Assembly (NCBI RefSeq): GCF_002078505.1
Contig: NZ_LUAV01000038.1
Coordinates: 62,001-126,000 of the forward strand
Direction: 5' to 3'
Origin: Ensifer aridi
GTDB taxonomy: Bacteria; Pseudomonadota; Alphaproteobacteria; Rhizobiales; Rhizobiaceae
Length of the DNA stretch: 64,000 nucleotides
Shown: piece by piece, positions 27,127 to 36,143 of the stretch
Numbering within the stretch: position 1 is the first letter of the stretch
How the letters are laid out: each line of letters begins with the position of its first letter
The notes under the pieces: generated by a model
The model's database searches: none
What the model saw: the letters and a program-made list of their open reading frames with translations, nothing else
What the model was told of the DNA's origin: nothing
Translations under genes and position numbers: made by a program

Positions 27127-28380
27127 TCACATGCCGGCGATACCGACCACGACTACATCGCCCGGGAGCAATTCGGTCATTAGCGATGCCTGTATGCTGG
27201 TCGGCTTGCCGCCGACCGGATTTCGGCGGATCTCATATGTATAGGAAATCTGATTTTTCTTTGTTTCGTCTTCGGCCACGGCGGCCATGAGGAGCATTTG
27301 CTCTTCAGCTGAGTGCTGGTTTGCAATCAGCTTCTTGATGGTGATTTCACGCTCCTGGAGCTGAGTTAGAATCTCCTTCTCCCTGTCGGCTGCAAGCTTT
27401 GCTAGCTGCAGCTTCAGCTCGCTCAACTCCTGGCGCGACCGCGCAAGGGTTGCGAAGGTCTCAAGGAGCTGGGCCTTTTCTCCTAGTGCGTTGTTCTCTG
27501 CGCGCGAGAGCTCGCTTTCGGTGTTCAGCCCGCGCTTGCGAAGCACGCCGATGCGCTCCAAATCTTCCTCGCTGTTTTGAACGACGTCCCTTTGCTGCTG
27601 CACCAACTCGTTCAGGATCTCGATGCCGCCCTCGGATTGCGCAATCCCTTCCGTGAGAATTTGTGCCTGGGACTTGTTGGCTGCGAGATCCGCCCTGAGG
27701 ATTTTCTCCTCGAGCTCAATGACGCCATCAAGGGGCGCGCCGTCGACATATTCGCGCGCGATCTCCGGGACGTCATTCAAGTCGATCTTGTCACTGGATT
27801 TCAACTGCGCCGCGAGCCTTGCTGCATAGACGGCTTCGTGGACAATCTCCGCGCTGGCGGCCTCTATCTCCGCCCGCAGACGGGCGCGCGCGAGGACCCG
27901 GTCGGATGCGCTCGTAGCAACAAACTGCATACCGCCCGCCAGACCGATGGCCTGCTCGACCGTTAGGCCGCTGTAAAATGGAAACGAACCAGGGCTCTTG
28001 ACCTCGCCGAGAACGAAAATCGGCCGGAAAGTTGAAATGTTGAGGGATATTTTTGGATCGACGAGGATCTCGCGGCTGCGGAATTCGCCGCGAAGCTTAT
28101 CCAAGGCCTCCGGTATCGTGAGACCTACGACGTTAATTCCGCCGATAAGGGGGAACTGCGCTTCGCCGTTGCCGGAAATGGTCGCGGTGACCGGCAATTC
28201 GGCATCATCGAGGAAGTCAAAGGTCAGAACATCGCCTGTGTTGAGCCGATATTCGCCCGCATCCGCGCGCGATGACAGGCCCATCGAAAACGCGACCACC
28301 AACAGCGCGATCACCATAATGTACGCGCCCCAGGTGCGCAGCGGCCAGCTCATGCCTGTTCCTGTCGGTGATTTCCCCAT
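27127..28380 (-). CDS. Polysaccharide export (OPX/ExoF-like) protein
   Basis: A 417-residue exported protein. A hydrophobic N-terminal segment (AYIMVIALLVVAFSMGLSS) is followed by the Poly_export domain (YRLNTGDVLTFDFL), a SLBB-like segment (STFRPIFVLGEVKSPGSFPF), then a long central helical, probably coiled-coil region rich in E, R and L (about residues 195-360), as in ExoF of succinoglycan synthesis. It forms the periplasmic or outer-membrane part of the Wzx/Wzy-type exporter and should work with the ExoP-like protein at 51582-53579, which is oddly about 24 kb away. First gene of the leftward operon with the sugar transferase. Confidence 0.9.
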   Translation of the reverse strand: MGKSPTGTGMSWPLRTWGAYIMVIALLVVAFSMGLSSRADAGEYRLNTGDVLTFDFLDDAELPVTATISGNGEAQFPLIGGINVVGLTIPEALDKLRGEFRSREILVDPKISLNISTFRPIFVLGEVKSPGSFPFYSGLTVEQAIGLAGGMQFVATSASDRVLARARLRAEIEAASAEIVHEAVYAARLAAQLKSSDKIDLNDVPEIAREYVDGAPLDGVIELEEKILRADLAANKSQAQILTEGIAQSEGGIEILNELVQQQRDVVQNSEEDLERIGVLRKRGLNTESELSRAENNALGEKAQLLETFATLARSRQELSELKLQLAKLAADREKEILTQLQEREITIKKLIANQHSAEEQMLLMAAVAEDETKKNQISYTYEIRRNPVGGKPTSIQASLMTELLPGDVVVVGIAGM

Positions 28381-28686
28381 CTCAACGGAACTCCAAAAAG
28401 CAATAAAGAAAAGGCTACCAAAAATATATGCGTGACTATATTCTCCGTCGCACTGTCACGTCAAAGGATTTTAACCATTTATTGCGCTGGGGGCGGCGAC
28501 CGACCATAGTCGAGGCGTTTTCACTAAGGCTATCCACGGATGATCGTCGGAAGCCGCGGCGGGCTTTTCCCGTGCGGTATCAGTCCACTCCCCCAATAAA
28601 ACCAATAAGGGCATCGACTGCGTGCTGCGGCCGTAGGAAGGCGCCTCTTCCATCAGGCGGCCTCGTTGGGAGGCGGGAGGTCTCGT
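28381..28686. promoter_or_regulatory. Divergent region between the export protein and flippase genes
   Basis: About 305 bp separating the leftward ExoF-like operon from the rightward flippase gene. An A/T-rich patch at 28385-28435 lies just upstream of the leftward gene. No supported gene and no clear -35/-10 pair. Confidence 0.35.
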
Positions 28687-30042
28687 TTGGCGATCCGGAA
28701 AAAGCTAGCCAAAAAGGTCAACGGCTTGCGCAAAGTGCTGGCTCGGGAAGAAAGCTTGAAGAGCCGCCTGCAGAACATCGGGCACTTACTTACTGGGAAC
28801 GCGCTCACTTCGCTGATCGGTCTCGTGGGTTTTGCCTTGACGGCAAGGGCGCTCGGTCCTTCTGACTATGGCATTTTGGCGCTCTGCTTCACCTACACAA
28901 GCGCCGTAGAACGCCTCGTGAACTTCCAGTCGTGGCAGCCCCTGATCAAATTCGGCGCGCAATCGAAGGAGCCGGAAACACTTAATTCGTTGCTCAAATT
29001 CGGGCTTCTACTTGACGTTTCCGCCGCGGCGACCGGCTTCTTGATCGCTGTGACGCTCGTGTGGGCCTTCGGCCGATGGTTCGGGATTTCGCCCGAGATG
29101 TCCGGCCTCGTCACCCTTTATTGCGCGGTTCTGCCGTTCCAGATCTCCGGCATGCCGATGGCCGTGCTACGCCTGTTCGGAAAGTTCCGATCCATCGCCT
29201 ATGGCCATGTCGCCTCCAGCATCCTGCGTGTCGGACTGTGTGCGATTGGCTTTGCCATCGGGGGCGGCTTGTTCGAATTCGTGCTGATCTGGATGGCAGC
29301 TCAGATCGCCGCCTCGCTCACCATCCTCACGCTCTCGCTTGCGGAATTGCGCAGACGGGGAATGTTGGCAGGTGTGCTCAAGGCTTCTGTTCGAGGAATT
29401 ACCTCCCACTTTCCGGGTCTATGGAAGTTCGCGATCTCGACGAACTTGTCATTGACGTTACGTTCGAGCGCCAATCAGATCGACACACTTTTCGTCGGGT
29501 ATTTGGCTGGCCCGGCCGCTGCGGGTCTTTATCACATAGCCAAACGAATTGGCCGGCTTGCACAGCAGGTGGGGGACCAGGTCCAGGCGGTCCTTTTCCC
29601 CGACTTGGCTCGAGCCTGGGCAGCCAGCGCGCTTGATGAGTTTCATCGCGCCGTCACACAGATGCGTGGCATTCTTCTCGGCTTCGGCATAGTGCTGGTC
29701 GGCGGGATCTATCTGACGATCGGTCCGCTGCTAAGATTTGCTGTCGGTTCGCAGTTCGAGGCGGCAGCGCCGCTGGTTGTCGTCCAATCCATTGCCGTCA
29801 CAATGATGTTGTACGCCACCGTTACCCGGTCGGCGCTTCTGGCGATGGGGCGGGAAGACCGTGTATTACGGGGCGTGCTCGTCGCAACGATTGCATTTCA
29901 TGCCACGGCGCTGACGCTGATTCCGTGGGTGGGCGCCATGGGCGCCAACATCGCTCATATCGTCATGGCCACAATTTGGTTATCGATGATGACCGTCGCT
30001 TATCGCCAGACCCCGGGGATCCGGCAAGACGAACATCTTTAA
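28687..30042 (+). CDS. Polysaccharide flippase (Wzx/MATE-like)
   Basis: About 451 residues with some 12-14 hydrophobic segments and the Wzx-like N-terminus HLLTGNALTSLIGLVGFALT followed by ARALGPSDYGILAL, typical of the polysaccharide transporter branch of the MVF superfamily. It should flip lipid-linked repeat units across the inner membrane. I place the start at TTG 28687 because GGGAGG lies 6 nt upstream; a TTG at 28666 is the other option. The C-terminus ends in a hydrophilic tail. One sulfotransferase follows 740 bp downstream. Confidence 0.9.
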   Translation: MAIRKKLAKKVNGLRKVLAREESLKSRLQNIGHLLTGNALTSLIGLVGFALTARALGPSDYGILALCFTYTSAVERLVNFQSWQPLIKFGAQSKEPETLNSLLKFGLLLDVSAAATGFLIAVTLVWAFGRWFGISPEMSGLVTLYCAVLPFQISGMPMAVLRLFGKFRSIAYGHVASSILRVGLCAIGFAIGGGLFEFVLIWMAAQIAASLTILTLSLAELRRRGMLAGVLKASVRGITSHFPGLWKFAISTNLSLTLRSSANQIDTLFVGYLAGPAAAGLYHIAKRIGRLAQQVGDQVQAVLFPDLARAWAASALDEFHRAVTQMRGILLGFGIVLVGGIYLTIGPLLRFAVGSQFEAAAPLVVVQSIAVTMMLYATVTRSALLAMGREDRVLRGVLVATIAFHATALTLIPWVGAMGANIAHIVMATIWLSMMTVAYRQTPGIRQDEHL

Positions 30043-30781
30043 GCCTAACTCCTCATCGCCACGCAGTTTCTCGACGCCCAACACCGACCTCTTGCTCAAC
30101 CTGCGGGCGTTCACTATTATGAGACCGCTCGTTTCCTTATTGATTAATGCTCTTTGCCTTTGCGACGGCGGGAGAATTTTCCTTCGCCGACATCCAAATA
30201 GAAGACATACTCAAATGACTTTCATCACCTGGCCGGGAGAAGAACATGCTCCTTTCAGCTTCGAAAAGTCTAATAGCCTTTCCTTGCTCGGGAAGATGAA
30301 CTGGGCGGCCGCTATGTATTGTGCCAAGTGATACGTGCGACATGGCCTAGATCAACGAGCCGCACCGGAAGGTGCTTCGCGGGAAGAATGCGAATTCGGG
30401 TGAGATATCTCATGAACAGTCGCCGCATGGCGTCTTGCATAAGCGGCCCGATACTTGCCGGACTGGCGCAGACAGAGCTTCGGGGGCCCCGGCGGTGCTT
30501 TCGGGAACGGCGGTCGCCGCGGCCACCAAGGGCGGAGGGGATCCGGAGCACGATGATGGGCCAGCGAATGGTGAAGACCCGCATCGTCGGTGCCGTCGCT
30601 CGAACGCTTTGGGTTCGACGGAGAACACTGCGAGCGGGATTTAGAAGCGGGCTCTTGTCGACGATGCAACATGGTGCATGCTGAAGGGAAAAGCCGGCTG
30701 TATGAGAGGCTGGTGTCGCGTATCACGCCGGCGCCGCGCAACTATCCTTAGACGGCACGGAAGGCTGTGAAGGAGCACAAC
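30043..30781. other. Gene-poor interval between flippase and sulfotransferase
   Basis: About 740 bp. Several open frames on both strands reach 60-130 codons but are mutually overlapping, rich in Arg/Pro and Ser (as expected for random GC-rich DNA) and without ribosome sites. I see no mobile element or RNA. It could hold remains of a deleted gene. Confidence 0.4.
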
Positions 30782-31621
30782 ATGAAGATGCACGAGATCG
30801 ATTTCCTGATCATTGGCGCGACCAAGGCTGCCACGACCTGGCTTCAGCAATCACTTCAGCAGGACCCGCGCATATACATGCCGGCTCCCGAATTGCATTA
30901 TTTCAGCCGCTACTATGATCGTGGGGACGAGTGGTACCTCTCAAACTTTGAAGTACAGAAGGACCAATGTCTCGTTGGTGAAAAATCCAACTCCTACATG
31001 GACACGGAGGGCGCTGCTGAGCGGATAAAAGAGAAGCTTCCCAAGGCGCGGCTGATCGCGCAGTTGCGTAATCCCATTGAGCGGGCCTACTCGGATTACT
31101 GCATGCTCTACCGCAGGGGCGAAGTCGGCCGAGACATCGCGACATATCTTGACCCCCGCAACGGCGCCGGCGGACGCTTCCTGAACGGCGGCCTCTATTT
31201 TCAGCAATTGCAAGCCTATCTCGATCGATTTCCGCGCGATCAGATTCTCGTCGTGCTTTATGAGGACATGAAGATCGATGCGGGTGCGCAACTCGACCGC
31301 GTCCGAAAGTTCCTGGATATCGCTGACGACCTGCCGCCTCGCCCTCTGGCCAAGAAGGTCAAAGACAAGACCGAGCCGGTGATCCACCCGACCTTGCGTC
31401 GCCTGCTGCGCCCGCTGAAGCCGATCGTTGCTCCTTTCAGGCAAAACGCTGCCTTCAAGAAGCTGCGTTCGATCGCCGCCGCCGAAGTGCAGTACGCTCC
31501 GTTGAGCCGGGACCTGCGTGAACGCATGAGCGACTTCTACGCCATGGAGGTAGAGAAGCTCGGTACGATAGTCGGCAGGGATCTGAACGGATGGCTGAGA
31601 AATGGAAGCGCTCGGCAATAA
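30782..31621 (+). CDS. Sulfotransferase (heparan-sulfate-type domain)
   Basis: A 279-residue PAPS-dependent sulfotransferase. The 5'-phosphosulfate loop is IGATKAATTWLQQSL and the 3'-phosphate site is LRNPIERAYSDYCM, patterns typical of the N-sulfotransferase/heparan sulfotransferase-like branch, different from the enzymes at 23238 and 47315. The lysine following GAT and the Thr-Thr pair are intact. The ATG at 30782 has AAGGAG 7 nt upstream. It is expected to sulfate a polysaccharide repeat unit on the cytoplasmic side. It stands alone in orientation between two gene-poor intervals. Confidence 0.9.
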   Translation: MKMHEIDFLIIGATKAATTWLQQSLQQDPRIYMPAPELHYFSRYYDRGDEWYLSNFEVQKDQCLVGEKSNSYMDTEGAAERIKEKLPKARLIAQLRNPIERAYSDYCMLYRRGEVGRDIATYLDPRNGAGGRFLNGGLYFQQLQAYLDRFPRDQILVVLYEDMKIDAGAQLDRVRKFLDIADDLPPRPLAKKVKDKTEPVIHPTLRRLLRPLKPIVAPFRQNAAFKKLRSIAAAEVQYAPLSRDLRERMSDFYAMEVEKLGTIVGRDLNGWLRNGSARQ

Positions 31622-32202
31622 CCGATGGACACGCTCGGTGAACTGATTTTGGGCGCCGACGAAGTGGCCAATGCCGGAGAGAGCTGGGTCTCACCTTCCA
31701 GGCGCTGTGCTATTACGACTAATGCGGCGCTTCCTAAAGTTGACGCGCCAGAACTATCTGTTATGCTCAAACCTACATCGCAATGGCATGATTTTTATTT
31801 ATTGTTTTTCCCGGTCCACCATGACCGATGACTATAAATCAGCGGATTGGTGAACAACTAAGTTATATGTCTTGACGGAGTAACTTTTGTCATGACGAAT
31901 TCATACGGCAATTTCCCGTTGACAAAATATGCGATAACGACGTCGCTGCTGACGGTGCAAATGAAGCACCTGCAGCATTGTCCCGCCGCAACTGTTGAGG
32001 ACCACGAGGTTGGATTGGATCGCCCGCCAACGGCGATCGTCCCAGGGGCGCGTAGCCACACCGGCATTGCCGGCGTGCAGGATCGGATGGCAAAGCTGGG
32101 GGGCGTTCTGACCGGCGAAGATCGAGGCCGCCGAGGCACTCGGCTAACACCGGCAATTCCCATGCAATTCTCCCCGGCTGCGCTCCAGAAAGGAGCGCCA
32201 GC
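31622..32202. other. Leader region of the response regulator gene
   Basis: About 580 bp upstream of the LuxR-type regulator. It contains an AT-rich stretch near 31780-31870, a sigma70-like promoter candidate (31740-31767) and a 104-codon frame that ends in an ATGA overlap with the regulator start; both are listed separately. Confidence 0.4.
31740..31767 (+). promoter_or_regulatory. Candidate sigma70-type promoter upstream of the response regulator
   Basis: TTGACG (31740-31745) and TATGCT (31762-31767) with a 16-bp spacer, reading towards the small frame at 31892 and the regulator gene. The match is fair to both consensus hexamers; no activity evidence. Confidence 0.35.
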
Positions 32203-32206
32203 ATGA
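31892..32206 (+). CDS. Possible small protein coupled to the response regulator (104 aa)
   Basis: A 104-codon frame from an ATG preceded by GGAG about 11 nt upstream. Its TGA overlaps the regulator ATG (ATGA at 32203-32206), an arrangement common for coupled genes here. The N-terminal part (MTNSYGNFPLTKYAITTSLL) is plausible protein; the rest has only moderate third-position GC bias. No family recognised. It might be a small partner of the regulator, or chance. Confidence 0.3.
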   Translation: MTNSYGNFPLTKYAITTSLLTVQMKHLQHCPAATVEDHEVGLDRPPTAIVPGARSHTGIAGVQDRMAKLGGVLTGEDRGRRGTRLTPAIPMQFSPAALQKGAPA

Positions 32207-32862
32207 AGTCGCCCATCCGCACCTTTATCGTCGATGATCACCCGCTGGTGATTGTGGGCGCGCGAACGTTGATCGAGACCTCAGGCGATATCCTCTGCGT
32301 CGGCGAAGCCAGCACCGGCGCCGAGGCCATGACCCAGATGGGCAAGGCCGCACCGGATGTCGCCATATTGGATGTGTCACTCCCGGACATGAGCGGTCTC
32401 GAACTCGCCGAAAAGGTCATAGCCAACAGCCACGCCGCTCATGTGGTGATAATGACCCATTACCATGCTCGATCATATGTTCAGCAAGCGCTGCAGATCG
32501 GGGCCAAGGGGTTTGTTCAGAAATGCTCGGCGGCGGAGAATCTGCTGCTTGCGATACGCTCGGTAATGCTTGGCGGGCTGTTTTTCGACCCTCCGACTGC
32601 GCGCGAGATGGCGACCTCGGCCACCGAGCGTAGCCCGGCACGTCCGCCTTCGATCGGTGCGCTGGGGTTAACCGCCCGCGAACAGTCCGTCCTGCGACTA
32701 GTCGCGCTCGGCTACTCGAACAAGGAGATCGGCGCCCACACCAATATCAGCGTCAAGTCGATCGAGACCTACAAGGCACGAGCTACAGAAAAGCTCAATC
32801 TGCGTTCGCGGGCGCAAATCGTGCACTTCGCTTTGACCCACGGCTGGATGAGCGTCAATTGA
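32203..32862 (+). CDS. Two-component response regulator, LuxR/NarL type
   Basis: A 219-residue regulator. Receiver domain: acidic pair Asp11-Asp12, phospho-acceptor Asp57 in AILDVSLPD, Thr85 and Lys107, all intact. A LuxR-type DNA-binding domain spans about 150-215 (LTAREQSVLRLVALGYSNKEI and SVKSIETYKARATEKL). The start ATG has AAAGGAG 8 nt upstream. No histidine kinase gene is in the window, so the sensor is elsewhere or absent. Its position in the middle of the polysaccharide locus suggests that it regulates these genes, which is inference. Confidence 0.92.
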   Translation: MKSPIRTFIVDDHPLVIVGARTLIETSGDILCVGEASTGAEAMTQMGKAAPDVAILDVSLPDMSGLELAEKVIANSHAAHVVIMTHYHARSYVQQALQIGAKGFVQKCSAAENLLLAIRSVMLGGLFFDPPTAREMATSATERSPARPPSIGALGLTAREQSVLRLVALGYSNKEIGAHTNISVKSIETYKARATEKLNLRSRAQIVHFALTHGWMSVN

Positions 32863-33050
32863 TGCCAGTTATCCTCGGATGACTACCGTAGGATCAGGGG
32901 GGCAATTGTGCTAGATACAAACCCGAAGTGGCCGCAACTATTCTCCAGCGAGCCCACATTGTTCACCCGACCAATAGAACCGACCGGAACTGCGCCCCCG
33001 GCGAGAGGCCATTTGCGAGATGGTTCTGGGGTAAAACATTGGAGGTTGCC

Positions 33051-34196
33051 GTGCGGATAGCATTCGTCCTCTCGGGGCTCGGCGCGGGCGGCGCGGAAAA
33101 AATCGTCAATCTCCTTGCGCACCATCGCAATGCACAAGGCGATAATGTCCACGTTCTCGCAGTCAACGCCGATAGCCCGAAATCCTATTTCCCCTATCAC
33201 GGTTCCATAAAGATCGAGACGCTCGGAAGTTCGACTCGCGCCATCCCACGCATCGCACAAGCCGTACAACGACTGTCGAGGCTTCGCCGCCGACTGATGG
33301 CGCTCAAGCCGGATCTTGTCATCTCCTTCCTGACCAAGGTGAATGTACTGGCCGGCTTGGCTACTCGCGGCCTCGATACGCCGATCATCATGTCGGAGCG
33401 AAACAACTTCACGTCCCAGGAAACTCATCTTCTTTGGCGGCTCGCTCAGCCGTTTGCTGTCAGAAGCGCAACGAGCTTGATTATGCAAACTCAGGATGCC
33501 TTTCAATCTCTGCCACCGAGGTTGCGCGGGAAGGCAGAGATCATACCCAACCCGGTGACGCTCCCGCCCAATGTTGCACGAGTTCCAAGCCAAGGCACCC
33601 GCGTGGTGGCCGTTGGGCGCCTGGAAAGGCAGAAAGGCTTCGATTTGCTTCTCGAAGCATTCAGCTACGTAGCACGATCCGTTCCGACAGCCCAGTTGAC
33701 CATATTTGGCGAAGGGTCTCAGCGTTGCGCCCTCGAGCACCTCGCGCGAGATCTCGGCATTGGCGACAACGTCAAAATGCCTGGCGTTACAAAGTTTCCG
33801 CTTGAGTGGGTTGGAGCGGGCGACATCTTTGTGCTGAGTTCTCGTTTCGAGGGCTTTCCGAATGTGCTTTTGGAAGCGATGACCGCAGGGCTGCCGTCGA
33901 TCGCGTTCGATTGCTCGTGGGGGCCGTCGGAAATTCTCAGCAGTCCGGATGCCGGGGTGCTTGTCCCCTCCGGAGACGTTCGGAGGTTGGGCGAGGCAAT
34001 TCTCTCCCTGGTGACCGACCCGGCCTTGAGAAACAAGCTTTCCACCTACGGCGCGGCGGCCGCCTCGGCGCGATATGCGACTTCATCCATTCTGCAGCAG
34101 TGGGATAACGTGATCGCCAGATCCGTCAACCCGCCGTCGCTCAAATCGAGCTATGGCGAAAGCGCTGAATCCCCTCGCGCGGAACGCCACGCCTAA
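33051..34196 (+). CDS. GT4 family glycosyltransferase (paralogue B)
   Basis: A 381-residue GT-B glycosyltransferase. It starts at GTG 33051, with GGAGG 6 nt upstream, directly before RIAFVLSGLGAGGAEKIVNL. The second domain begins VVAVGRLERQKGFDLLLEAF; the donor-binding E-x7-E region is LSSRFEGFPNVLLEAMTAG. Block-by-block similarity with the protein at 21574-22752, including an ISERNN/MSERNN segment mid-protein, marks them as paralogues. Its donor and acceptor sugars are unknown. Longer in-frame starts to the left (from 32928) add residues with no domain match. Confidence 0.9.
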   Translation: MRIAFVLSGLGAGGAEKIVNLLAHHRNAQGDNVHVLAVNADSPKSYFPYHGSIKIETLGSSTRAIPRIAQAVQRLSRLRRRLMALKPDLVISFLTKVNVLAGLATRGLDTPIIMSERNNFTSQETHLLWRLAQPFAVRSATSLIMQTQDAFQSLPPRLRGKAEIIPNPVTLPPNVARVPSQGTRVVAVGRLERQKGFDLLLEAFSYVARSVPTAQLTIFGEGSQRCALEHLARDLGIGDNVKMPGVTKFPLEWVGAGDIFVLSSRFEGFPNVLLEAMTAGLPSIAFDCSWGPSEILSSPDAGVLVPSGDVRRLGEAILSLVTDPALRNKLSTYGAAAASARYATSSILQQWDNVIARSVNPPSLKSSYGESAESPRAERHA

Positions 34197-34206
34197 AGCC
34201 CTAATC

Positions 34207-34235
34207 CATGCGCAGCCGTTTGCGGCAACCGCATG
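34207..34235. terminator. Stem-loop between convergent genes
   Basis: CATGCG (34207-34212) pairs with CGCATG (34230-34235); inside it GCCG-TTTG-CGGC forms a second short stem. It lies between the convergent glycosyltransferase B and GT-C genes. There is no U-tract, so termination, if any, would be factor-assisted or bidirectional. Confidence 0.35.
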
Positions 34236-34272
34236 CACGACAGGGACGTAGTGCGTCGCGAAGTGGTTTAGA

Positions 34273-35904
34273 TCATTGCGGCGGAGGCCTCAGATAGAGG
34301 ACTGGACTGCCGTATCGATCTTTGAAGCCAAGGTCGGTTGAAGGCAGATAGCCATTTCGCCGCGCATAGTCGAGCATCGGTCGCTCGAGAACCTCGTCGA
34401 AGCCGAGCAGCAGGGCTCCGGGCGGATCAGCGTCGAACATGGCTGCAATGCGGTCGGGCGACGTCATCCTATACCACGTGGCAAGATCCTGACTGGTGAA
34501 TTCCGCGGTTCGATAGGCGAAGGGCCCCGTCGCCAGTTCTGGATAGACTTCGAGATGACCCTCTAACGGATAGATCGGCGACAGCGTGGCCACCTTTCCT
34601 TGCGCGCCTGCCGCCGCAATCCGCTGCGAGATAGCAACGCCAGCCTCGTGAACCCGCGTTACCGTCCACCGGTCCGGCCGGACAGCCGTGCCGATATGCT
34701 GGGCAAGACGCGGCGCCTCGATCACCAGAACCACCATTGTCGCGCCGACGAACACTGGCTGGAGCCGTGTTCGCGTCTCGGGCGCTAAGCTGCCGAAAAG
34801 CAGAGCGAGCCCCAAGGGGAGACAGATCAGCGGCGGCGCGAAATATTGGGGAAAGCTGGGCGTGGGCAATAGGCTCATGGCCGCGCTGCACACGAGCGCG
34901 CCCGCCACGACAAGGAGCGGACCATTGAGGACGCGCGAGAGCCGGCTTTTCCCATAATCGGCCGGCGCCTGGAACGCCGTCAGCAGCAGCGCGAGCAGAA
35001 GGGTGATCACCACGGCGCCTGCCGCGGAGAACCATATATCCTGTGCGAGCAACAGCTTCGCCATCAGCGATACAGCCTGCTCTTCGCCGGGTGCATTTGC
35101 CGTTCGCCAGTACTGCAGATGCGGGCCGGTGTGATATTGCGCAACATGGGCAAGGAATCTCTGCGGCGCAGCGAGCAAGGGTATGAGAACCGGCATTCCC
35201 CCCACAAGACCTCCCGCAGCAAGAGGCGCAACGACGTGCAGCAGGCGATCCCGGAAGCGGCAAGTGCGCGGCAGCAGTAACGCTGCGATCGCCACCGGCG
35301 GGATGAATGCCACCGCACTGATCTTGAAGACCGCGGCAAGCGACAGACAGAGGCCTGCGATCGCAATCAGGAAAGGCTTGGGATGTCCTTCTCGGACAGC
35401 GAGCACAAACAAACCGAGACCGATGAACGCGAAGGGCAGCGGTAAGAAATTGTTTGTCGCCGCCATGCCTGTCTGTGTCAGGAAAAGATCGTTCGTAACA
35501 GTGAGCGCGGCAACGCACCAACTGATCAACCCGGATCGCGTCAGCGAGTAGGTGATGGCTCCGATCGCCGCCAGGAATAACATCCAGGCCAGAAAGACCG
35601 ACAGCCGGCCGCTGAACAACAGATGGTCCGACCCGATAGTCGCGCCGATCCAATGGAATAGCCAGGCCGAGCCGGGCGGATGATTGTAGAAGAAGTCCTC
35701 ATAGAGGCGGTAGTTATCAAGGAGCCTGATCGGTGGCACGTATAGCTGCTCGTCCTTGCGCATTTCGTAGTTCATCAAGCGCAATAGCAAGGAGAAGAGA
35801 AGCAGTGCCGAGAGAATGACGATCGCGGCACGGGACAGGAGCGTTTTCAAATCCGCCGAGGGCATGGCAACGCGTGATGGAGCGACCTCGTCAATACCCG
35901 CCAT
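34273..35904 (-). CDS. GT-C (GT39/ArnT-like) membrane glycosyltransferase
   Basis: A 543-residue integral membrane protein. About ten hydrophobic segments follow a first periplasmic loop with MRKDEQLYVPP (the acidic pair typical of GT-C catalytic loops) and FFYNHPPGSAWLFHW. The soluble C-terminal domain starts around residue 400. Such enzymes use polyprenyl-phosphate sugars as donors in the periplasm. The GtrB/GtrA pair at 40805-42186 would make and flip exactly that donor, so I infer a joint three-part side-chain-adding system. GGAGG 7 nt before the ATG at 35904 supports the start. Confidence 0.85.
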   Translation of the reverse strand: MAGIDEVAPSRVAMPSADLKTLLSRAAIVILSALLLFSLLLRLMNYEMRKDEQLYVPPIRLLDNYRLYEDFFYNHPPGSAWLFHWIGATIGSDHLLFSGRLSVFLAWMLFLAAIGAITYSLTRSGLISWCVAALTVTNDLFLTQTGMAATNNFLPLPFAFIGLGLFVLAVREGHPKPFLIAIAGLCLSLAAVFKISAVAFIPPVAIAALLLPRTCRFRDRLLHVVAPLAAGGLVGGMPVLIPLLAAPQRFLAHVAQYHTGPHLQYWRTANAPGEEQAVSLMAKLLLAQDIWFSAAGAVVITLLLALLLTAFQAPADYGKSRLSRVLNGPLLVVAGALVCSAAMSLLPTPSFPQYFAPPLICLPLGLALLFGSLAPETRTRLQPVFVGATMVVLVIEAPRLAQHIGTAVRPDRWTVTRVHEAGVAISQRIAAAGAQGKVATLSPIYPLEGHLEVYPELATGPFAYRTAEFTSQDLATWYRMTSPDRIAAMFDADPPGALLLGFDEVLERPMLDYARRNGYLPSTDLGFKDRYGSPVLYLRPPPQ

Positions 35905-36034
35905 TCGAATTCCTCCGACCTAAAGGAAACTCCGACACAATTGCGATATCGATCACGTTTGTCGCCGCCCCCTTTGGCGCCACTGCTCGCCCTAGGTTTT
36001 ATCTGTATCGGACGCGATTGCTCGCCGCCATCCG

Positions 36035-36072
36035 GGGTTATTCCTGACAGCACCGTAGGGATTATCCTGACA
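36035..36072. repeat. Imperfect direct repeat pair, operator-like
   Basis: GGGTTATTCCTGACA (36035-36049) and GGGATTATCCTGACA (36058-36072) agree at 12 of 15 positions and are 23 bp apart start to start, about two helical turns, which suits binding of a dimeric regulator on one face of DNA. Confidence 0.45.
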
Positions 36073-36128
36073 CGGCGCAGCTTGCGGATTTAGAGAAGGA
36101 TGGATAGCATTAGTTTCTAATGTAAATA

Positions 36129-36143
36129 CCGAAATAATTTCGG
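36129..36143. promoter_or_regulatory. Perfect dyad upstream of rfbF
   Basis: CCGAAAT-A-ATTTCGG, a perfect inverted repeat with 7-bp arms around one central base, about 280 bp upstream of the rfbF start. It could be an operator for the CDP-sugar operon. Confidence 0.4.
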
